The position numbers and the translations under genes were made by a program. From contig CAILKC010000575.1 in NCBI GenBank assembly GCA_903834675.1, forward strand, positions 1 through 7,109: a stretch of DNA of 7,109 nt. The letters run 5' to 3'. This document shows positions 1-4,730 of this stretch, piece after piece. Below the pieces are notes generated by a model, which was not told the origin of the DNA, did not search any database, and was given only the letters and a program-made list of their open reading frames with translations. Source of the stretch: an uncultured Victivallales bacterium (GTDB lineage: Bacteria; Verrucomicrobiota; Lentisphaeria; Oligosphaerales; JAFGRS01). The first letter of the stretch is position 1; the number at the start of each line of letters is the position of its first letter.

Positions 1-8
1 GGGATGCC

Positions 9-21
9 GGCCCTTTGGGCC
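9..21. terminator. Small hairpin near left edge, possible terminator remnant
   Basis: GGCCC-TTT-GGGCC is a perfect 5-bp stem with a 3-base loop. No T-tract follows on either side, so it is not a canonical intrinsic terminator. It could end a transcript arriving from the left, but it is short enough to occur by chance in G+C-rich DNA. Confidence 0.15.
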
Positions 22-85
22 TCGGAACCAACGGCGCAATAGCCCCCGTGATGTCGCCGACGCCGCGGCTGCAAGTCTCATACAA

Positions 86-106
86 GGGTTCAGGGTTCAG
101 GGTTCA
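86..106. repeat. Tandem heptamer GGGTTCA x3
   Basis: Three perfect head-to-tail copies of GGGTTCA occupy 86-92, 93-99 and 100-106. They sit between the left copy of the 20-bp direct repeat and the left arm of the 14-bp inverted repeat. The unit is not a multiple of three, so it argues against coding. Such tracts can expand or contract by slippage. Confidence 0.8.
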
Positions 107-315
107 GCCGAGCCCCCGGCTGGGGCCGGACATACCGGAAAGAGAACCGCGGTTGCCGTGCCGGTGATTCTGCACTTCGTCATTGGGCATTGGGCATTCG
201 ACATTCTGCGGTTCTCATACAAGGTTAAAGGGATCATGCCGGACATAGCGGGATGGGAAGCGCCTGGTGTCCTACGAGGTTGCTGCAAGTCTCATACAAG
301 GCGGGGGCTCGGCTG
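105..315. repeat. 14-bp perfect inverted repeat bracketing 183 bp
   Basis: CAGCCGAGCCCCCG at 105-118 is the exact reverse complement of CGGGGGCTCGGCTG at 302-315. The right arm begins at the base immediately after the right copy of the 20-bp direct repeat, while 17 bp of GGGTTCA sequence separate the two on the left. Terminal inverted repeats of this length around a non-coding interior resemble a miniature inverted-repeat element, but no matching target duplication is seen directly outside the arms, so this is only a structural resemblance. A second, inner inverted pair exists: GAGAACCGC (142-150) and GCGGTTCTC (208-216). Confidence 0.65.
167..209. repeat. CATTGGG tandem repeat flanked by ATTCTGC duplications
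   Basis: Two copies of CATTGGG (181-187, 188-194) are followed by the partial copy CATT. The heptamer ATTCTGC flanks this tract as a direct repeat at 167-173 and 203-209. Removing one ATTCTGC plus the 29 bp between the copies would join 166 to 203 cleanly, which is what an insertion with a 7-bp target duplication, or a slippage product, would leave. From general familiarity, CATTGGGCATTGGGCATT-type tracts recur in environmental PVC-group genomes; I could not check this. Confidence 0.6.
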
Positions 316-323
316 CACCCTTA

Positions 324-354
324 GGACCTGAGTAGTCACCACCTACGGACCTGA
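324..354. repeat. Direct octamer pair GGACCTGA, 23-bp phase
   Basis: GGACCTGA is present at 324-331 and again at 347-354, start-to-start distance 23 bp, with GTAG and CTAC in opposed orientation between them (331-345 area). Spacing near two helical turns upstream of a gene can mark an operator for a dimeric regulator. An octamer pair alone is weak evidence, and no regulator gene is visible. Confidence 0.2.
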
Positions 355-380
355 CCTGCGCCCGGAGTGGCACGGGTAGT

Positions 381-412
381 TTGACGTGGTGGGGGTGGCC
401 GTGTCGTGTAAG
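381..412 (+). promoter_or_regulatory. Weak candidate promoter for the GH106 gene
   Basis: TTGACG at 381-386 matches five of six bases of the sigma-70 -35 consensus. The best -10-like hexamer is TGTAAG at 407-412, 20 bp downstream, which is longer than the ideal 17 bp; closer hexamers match poorly. If real, it would give a leader of about 110 nt before the start codon. I list it because it is the best match in the region, not because it is strong. Confidence 0.18.
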
Positions 413-517
413 CACCGTGCGGGCGGGCTGACGTGGCCGTGAGCGGTGGCCGGTCCAGCAGGTGGAGCGTAGGTACGCCGCGGTCGTCGGGCCGCGCTCA
501 GGAGTGGGATTGAGATC

Positions 518-523
518 AGGAGG
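518..523 (+). promoter_or_regulatory. Shine-Dalgarno sequence of the GH106 gene
   Basis: AGGAGG lies 8 bases before the ATG at 532, ideal spacing. It selects this ATG over the next in-frame ATG at 544 and over the ATG at 524, which is out of frame and stops after three codons. Confidence 0.85.
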
Positions 524-531
524 ATGCGGGG

Positions 532-3500
532 ATGAAGATAGCGATGTGGCGTTTCCGGCTGGGGGTTGTCGCGGTGGCCATGGGGTTGCTGGCGGGAGGC
601 TCGGCCCAAGCGCAGGAGGCGCTGGAGCAGGGCTTCCGCCGCCCGCCGGACTCGGCCAAGCCCCATACCTGGTGGCACTGGATGAACGGCAATATCACCA
701 AGGAAGGGCTGACGAAGGACATCCGCGAGATGCGGCGGGTGGGGCTGGGTGGCGCCCAGATTTTCAATGTGGATGATGGGATTCCGGCCGGACCGGTGGC
801 CTACCTGAGCCCTGAGTGGCTGGCGTTGTTCAAGCACGCGGTGGAGGAGGCTGACAAGGCCGGGCTGGAGTTATGCTTTCACAATTGCGCCGGTTGGTCC
901 TCGAGCGGCGGCCCCTGGGTCACCCCTGAGCAGGCCATGCAGAAGCTGGTTTGGTCGGAGGCGCGGGTGCGGGGTCCCAGCCAGCTCACCCAGGCGCCGA
1001 CTCCGCCGGCGGCCGTGCGTGACTACTACCGCGACATCGCCCTCCTCGCTTTTCCGACGCCACCGGCTGAACGGGTCCGCCTGACCGACTTGTCTCCTAA
1101 GCTGACCGCGAGCGCGGAGCGCTTCGATGGGGCCAAGCTCATCGACGGCAACCCGGCCACCTGCATCACCTTGCCCCCACCCGCGGCTGGCGCCACGACC
1201 TGGGTGCAGATCGACGTGGCGCGCCCCCTGAGCGTGCGCACCGCGATCCTGACCTCCGGGCCGGGACGCAGCGGGGCCCGCGGCGAGCTGCAAGTCTCCG
1301 ACGATGGCGCGACCTTCAAGACCGTGGACCGCTTCGCCTTCCCCAACCGTGACCGCGGCACGGCCACGGCCACGATCTCGTGCAGCCCGGTCACGGCGCG
1401 CTGCTTCCGTTTCGTCTTCACCAGCGCCGGGGCGAGTTCGCGTTCGATCGTCTTGGGTGAGATCGAGCTGCTGGGTGTGGGGCGGATCGAGGACTGGCCG
1501 GCCAAGGCGGGGTTTGAGCGGATCGACGGCCTGGTGCCACCCCGGACAGCCGCGGCTGACCCGGAGTCGGCGATCGTCCCCGAGCGGATCGTGGACCTGA
1601 CGGCGCGGCTGGGGGCGGACGGGGCGCTGGCCTGGGAGGTGCCCGAAGGCGAGTGGACGATCCTGCGCTTGGGTCACACCTGCACCGGCGCGATGAACGC
1701 TCCGGCGGTCGAGTCCGGGCGCGGCCTGGAGGTCGATAAGCTCAGCCGCGAGTCCGTGGAGGAGTTCTGGAAGCAGGGCGTGGCGCCGATTCTGGAGGCG
1801 CTGGGGCCGCTGGCCGGCAAGACGCTCAACAACATCCTCATCGACAGCTACGAGGTCGGTTTCCAGACCTGGACGCGGACCCTGCCCGCGGAGTTTCAGC
1901 GCCGTCGGGGTTACGATCTAGTGCGCTATCTGCCCGCCTGCACGGGTCGGGTGGTGGGCAGCGTGGGGCTCTCCGAGCGCTTCCTCTGGGACTTTCGCCT
2001 GACCCTGGCGGACCTCTTTCACGACGCCTACTACGGGCGCTTTGCCGAGCTGGCGCACGAGCGTGGCCTGCAGCTCTCGGTGGAACCCTACGGCAATGGC
2101 AATTTCAGCAACCTGACGGCCGGTGGGCGGGCGGACATTCCGATGACGGAGTTCTGGTCGGGGTCGCAGGGCGATGCGGGGGGCGCCAAGATGGCCTCGT
2201 CGGTGGCGCACACCTACGGTCGGCGCTACGTCGGGGCTGAGGCGTTTACGGCCAGTGCCGAGAATGGCGCCTGGCGCAACGATCCGTGGTCGATCAAAGC
2301 GCTGGGGGACCGCATGTGGGCCTACGGGGTGAATCGTCTGATCTTCCACCGCTACGCGCATCAGCCGTGGACGGACCTGCGCCCCGGCATGACCATGAGC
2401 CGTTGGGGCATGCACTTCGAGTGGCCGATCACCTGGTGGGAGCAGGCCCCGGCCTGGACCGGCTACCTGGCGCGCGGCCAGTTCATGCTGCAGTCGGGGG
2501 CGTTCGTCGGCGATCTGCTGTACTTCGTCGGCGAGAGTGCGCCCAACACTCTGCGTTCCCGCGACAGTCTGGAGCCGCGTCCGCCCGTGGGGTACGACTA
2601 CGACGGCTGCGACCCCGAGGTCCTGCGGCAACGGCTGACGGTCAAGGAGGGTCGGTTGGTGCTGCCCGAGGGGGCCTCGTACGCGCTGCTGGTGCTGCCG
2701 CCCACGGACGCCATGACCCCCGGGATGGCCGGGCGCATTCGTGATCTGGTACGCGCCGGGGCGGTGGTGTATGGACCCAAGCCGGGCCGCTCGCCGAGCC
2801 TCAACGGCTACCCGGAGTGCGATGCCGCCACCGCCACGATCGGCACGGAGGTCTGGGGGGACTGCGACGGCAAGCAGGTCAAAGAGCACGTTTTCGGCCA
2901 GGGCAAGGTCTTCTGGGGCGCCGCGCTGACGGAGGTTCTGCCGAGCCTGGGGGTTGCTCCCGATGCCGAGTTTCGCACGGCTGACGGGCAGCCCGCCGCG
3001 GTGGACTGGATGCACCGCCGGGAGGCGGGTGCGGACTGGTACTTCCTGGCCAGCGGCACGCCACACTACCAGGAGGTTATCGGCAGCTTCCGGGTGCAGG
3101 GTCGCCAACCGGAGTTGTGGCATCCGGACACGGGGCTCACCGAAGTCGCCCCAGTCTGGGAGACCGCAGCCGGGGTGACCCGTGTCACCCTGCGTCTTGA
3201 TCCCTGCGGCTCGGTCTTCGTCGTCTTCCGCGCCGCAGCGCCGGCTTGGCCCACGGTTGCCAAGGTGGTCTGGGTGGGCCCATTGGCCGTGGTGGCGGTG
3301 CGGCCCGCGGCCGAGCTGGTGATCGACAAGGCGGTGTACGGGGTGCTGAGTGAAGCCGACGACCGCGTCGACCTCACGGAGAAGGTCAGGGCACTGGTCA
3401 AGGAGGGCAAGCGCACGATCCCCGGCAACAATGCATTCGCCGGCCGCGACCCGGTTCCCAATGTCATCAAGGAACTACGGCTCGACTACACCTTGAACGG

Positions 3501-4518
3501 CGAGAAGAAGAGCCAGACGGTGAGCGAGAACCAGTCTCTCACGGTGCCCGAGGGGGCCAGCGTGGACCGCGTCCTGTATGGGTACACGGAGGAGCGCCCG
3601 GTCTCCGGTGTGGTGGAGGTCACGGCCGCGCTCCGGGCCGCGCTGAAAGCGGGCAAGCTCGAGATCACGGCCAGCAACAGCCTTGCCGGTGACCCGGCCC
3701 AGATGGTGGCCAAGCAGTTGCGGGTGGACTACCGCCTGAACGGTGTCCCGGGCTCGCTCACCGTGGCGGAGAACCAGACCGTGCGCCTGCCGCCGGCGCC
3801 CGCGGACATCGGCACCCCGCTCCCCTGGGACCTCGCCGTCGGGGCCGCTGGGACCCCCGTGCTGACCGCCTGGCTGCCCGGCGCCTATGCGCTGACGCTG
3901 AGCGATGGGACGGTGCGGACGGTGCAGGTTGCGAGCCTGCCATCGGCGCCGGAGATTCCCGGCCCGTGGACGGTGCGCTTCCCGGTCGGCTGGGGTGCTC
4001 CCGAGTCCGCTGACTTCGCAAAACTGCAATCCTGGAGCGAGCACGCCGAGGCCGGAGTGCGGTACTTCTCGGGGACGGCGGAGTACGTCAAGGAGTTCGA
4101 GGTTGATGGCCAATGGCTGGGGCCGGGGAAGGTTCTGGCGCTTGACCTCGGGCAGGTGCTGAATTTTGCCGAGGTGTCGGTCAACGGCCAGGCCTTCGGC
4201 GTGTTGTGGAAGCCGCCTTTCCGGCTGGATGTGAGCGGTGCCGTGAAGCCTGGGCGCAACCAGCTCACCGTGCGCGTGACCAACCTCTGGCCGAACCGTC
4301 TGATTGGCGATGAGCAGATCGACGATGGCCGTAAGTGGGGTTCCGATGGCCGTCTGCTCGAATGGCCGGCCTGGATCCAAGAGGGCAAGCCGAAGCCGCC
4401 GGATGGCCGCTTCACCTGGACCACCTGGCGCCACTACCGCGCCGATTCGCCGTTGCAGCTCTCCGGGCTGCTCGGCCCGGTGACCCTGCGGCCCGGGGTC
4501 AGCGTCCCGGTGCGCTGA
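532..4518 (+). CDS. Secreted GH106-family glycosidase, probable alpha-L-rhamnosidase
   Basis: The protein has 1328 residues and starts 8 bases after AGGAGG. Residues 1-27 form a Sec signal peptide (basic MKIAMWRFR, hydrophobic core, likely cut after AQA). The barrel opens with WWHWMNGN (47-54) and has HNCAGW at 117-122 and DSYEVG at 438-443. By analogy with the GH106 rhamnosidase BT0986 as I recall it, E441 is the likely acid and E570 (in VGAEAFT) the likely base; their 129-residue spacing is close to that in BT0986. Other conserved acids include E518 and E540. An F5/8C-like discoidin domain occupies about 185-316. A glutamine-amidotransferase-like beta/alpha region follows at about 712-765, then two homologous modules of about 78 residues (929-1008, 1010-1087). 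A C-terminal GH2-type jelly roll follows, with NLWPNR at 1251-1256. The protein is longer than typical family members because of the extra modules. Expected action is hydrolysis of terminal L-rhamnosides outside the cytoplasm; the exact substrate is not predictable. Confidence 0.92.
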   Translation: MKIAMWRFRLGVVAVAMGLLAGGSAQAQEALEQGFRRPPDSAKPHTWWHWMNGNITKEGLTKDIREMRRVGLGGAQIFNVDDGIPAGPVAYLSPEWLALFKHAVEEADKAGLELCFHNCAGWSSSGGPWVTPEQAMQKLVWSEARVRGPSQLTQAPTPPAAVRDYYRDIALLAFPTPPAERVRLTDLSPKLTASAERFDGAKLIDGNPATCITLPPPAAGATTWVQIDVARPLSVRTAILTSGPGRSGARGELQVSDDGATFKTVDRFAFPNRDRGTATATISCSPVTARCFRFVFTSAGASSRSIVLGEIELLGVGRIEDWPAKAGFERIDGLVPPRTAAADPESAIVPERIVDLTARLGADGALAWEVPEGEWTILRLGHTCTGAMNAPAVESGRGLEVDKLSRESVEEFWKQGVAPILEALGPLAGKTLNNILIDSYEVGFQTWTRTLPAEFQRRRGYDLVRYLPACTGRVVGSVGLSERFLWDFRLTLADLFHDAYYGRFAELAHERGLQLSVEPYGNGNFSNLTAGGRADIPMTEFWSGSQGDAGGAKMASSVAHTYGRRYVGAEAFTASAENGAWRNDPWSIKALGDRMWAYGVNRLIFHRYAHQPWTDLRPGMTMSRWGMHFEWPITWWEQAPAWTGYLARGQFMLQSGAFVGDLLYFVGESAPNTLRSRDSLEPRPPVGYDYDGCDPEVLRQRLTVKEGRLVLPEGASYALLVLPPTDAMTPGMAGRIRDLVRAGAVVYGPKPGRSPSLNGYPECDAATATIGTEVWGDCDGKQVKEHVFGQGKVFWGAALTEVLPSLGVAPDAEFRTADGQPAAVDWMHRREAGADWYFLASGTPHYQEVIGSFRVQGRQPELWHPDTGLTEVAPVWETAAGVTRVTLRLDPCGSVFVVFRAAAPAWPTVAKVVWVGPLAVVAVRPAAELVIDKAVYGVLSEADDRVDLTEKVRALVKEGKRTIPGNNAFAGRDPVPNVIKELRLDYTLNGEKKSQTVSENQSLTVPEGASVDRVLYGYTEERPVSGVVEVTAALRAALKAGKLEITASNSLAGDPAQMVAKQLRVDYRLNGVPGSLTVAENQTVRLPPAPADIGTPLPWDLAVGAAGTPVLTAWLPGAYALTLSDGTVRTVQVASLPSAPEIPGPWTVRFPVGWGAPESADFAKLQSWSEHAEAGVRYFSGTAEYVKEFEVDGQWLGPGKVLALDLGQVLNFAEVSVNGQAFGVLWKPPFRLDVSGAVKPGRNQLTVRVTNLWPNRLIGDEQIDDGRKWGSDGRLLEWPAWIQEGKPKPPDGRFTWTTWRHYRADSPLQLSGLLGPVTLRPGVSVPVR

Positions 4519-4531
4519 GGGAGGGTGGAAC

Positions 4532-4677
4532 CCGCCGTCTCTGGATGGGGATACGGCGGAGACCGCCGTCTCTGGATGGGGATACGGCGGAGACCGTCGG
4601 CTCCAGGGATGGGGATACGGCGGAGACCGCCGACTCCAGGGCTGGGGATACGGCGGAGACCGCTGCTCCAGGGCTGG
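4532..4677. repeat. Tandem 31/33-bp hairpin repeat array between convergent genes
   Basis: Two identical 31-bp units (4532-4562, 4563-4593), two 33-bp units (4594-4626, 4627-4659) and a partial unit (4660-4677) lie head to tail, starting 13 bases after the GH106 stop. Every full unit contains GGGGATACGGCGGAGACCG. At each junction ACGGCGG-AGA-CCGCCGT or a variant forms a stem of 6-7 pairs with an AGA loop (first: 4553-4569). An alternative stem GAGAC/GTCTC overlaps the first one at 4559-4572. The units are not uniformly multiples of three and carry no gene-like reading frame. Four hairpins in series at the 3' end of a transcript could stabilise mRNA or help end transcription. There is no T-tract and there are no unique spacers, so it is neither a classical terminator nor a CRISPR array. 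Confidence 0.88.
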
Positions 4678-4697
4678 CAGTGCGGACAGCGCACCGC
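4677..4697. terminator. Imperfect hairpin between the convergent genes, possible bidirectional terminator
   Basis: GTGCG (4680-4684) pairs with CGCAC (4690-4694) around the loop GACAG. The stem extends by two more G-C pairs (4677-4678 with 4696-4697) across one A/C mismatch. Its position between two 3' ends suits a terminator for either strand. It lacks a T-tract in both directions, so factor-independent termination is doubtful. Confidence 0.3.
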
Positions 4698-4711
4698 GAT
4701 GGCATCAGTGG

Positions 4712-4726
4712 CCCCGGGGAATTCCC
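4712..4726. other. Overlapping short palindromes near the GH2-like stop codon
   Basis: CCCCGGGG (4712-4719) and GGGAATTCCC (4717-4726) are perfect palindromes sharing three bases, just downstream of the minus-strand stop codon. They may add structure to the 3' end of that transcript or be chance G+C-rich palindromes. Confidence 0.3.
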
Positions 4727-4730
4727 TTGC

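Larger units (their letters stand above)
68..301. repeat. 20-bp perfect direct repeat, 214 bp apart
   Basis: GCTGCAAGTCTCATACAAGG occurs identically at 68-87 and 282-301; the flanking bases differ on both sides (G/T before, G/C after). A third, shorter copy sharing the last 12 bases (TCTCATACAAGG) lies between them at 213-224. Three copies of a 12-mer inside 226 bp is far beyond chance. The decamer GCCGGACATA is also duplicated inside the interval (125-134 and 238-247). I do not recognise a transposase or a known element; this looks like a dispersed non-coding repeat or a small non-autonomous element. Confidence 0.75.
1..531. other. Gene-free leader region rich in short repeats
   Basis: I see no supportable gene in this stretch. 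One forward frame stays open from the left edge to a TGA at 329-331, but it lacks a usable early start and runs through non-coding heptamer repeats, so I treat it as chance openness in G+C-rich DNA. The left part (about 68-315) is a patchwork of direct, inverted and tandem repeats. The right part (about 316-531) looks like the 5' untranslated and promoter region of the downstream glycosidase gene and ends in a strong ribosome binding site. The gene that would lie to the left is not visible. Confidence 0.7.

Noticed and set aside
97..288. 63-codon minus-strand frame across the repeats
   Set aside because: Its content is the translated CATTGGG and GGGTTCA repeats (NAQCPM-type peptide), it has no convincing ribosome binding site, and it resembles no protein family.
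2..331. Forward frame open from the left edge for about 110 codons
   Set aside because: It has no early start codon or ribosome binding site, and it passes through heptamer repeats and both copies of the direct repeat. It is most likely chance openness; a degraded gene tail cannot be excluded.
343..837. 164-codon minus-strand frame overlapping the start of the GH106 gene
   Set aside because: It overlaps the signal peptide and the conserved N-terminus of the real gene on the opposite strand, and it has a low-complexity Arg/Pro/His composition.
1918..3123. 401-codon open frame on the minus strand inside the GH106 gene
   Set aside because: It is fully antisense to a well-recognised conserved coding sequence. 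Its translation is rich in Arg, Pro, Gly, His and Ala with no recognisable motif, as expected for the mirror frame of a gene with G/C third positions. The same applies to the minus-strand frames at 3475-4434 and 871-1677.
4532..4677. CRISPR array
   Set aside because: The units are directly adjacent with no unique spacers, the variable parts are shared between neighbours, and no cas gene is visible.
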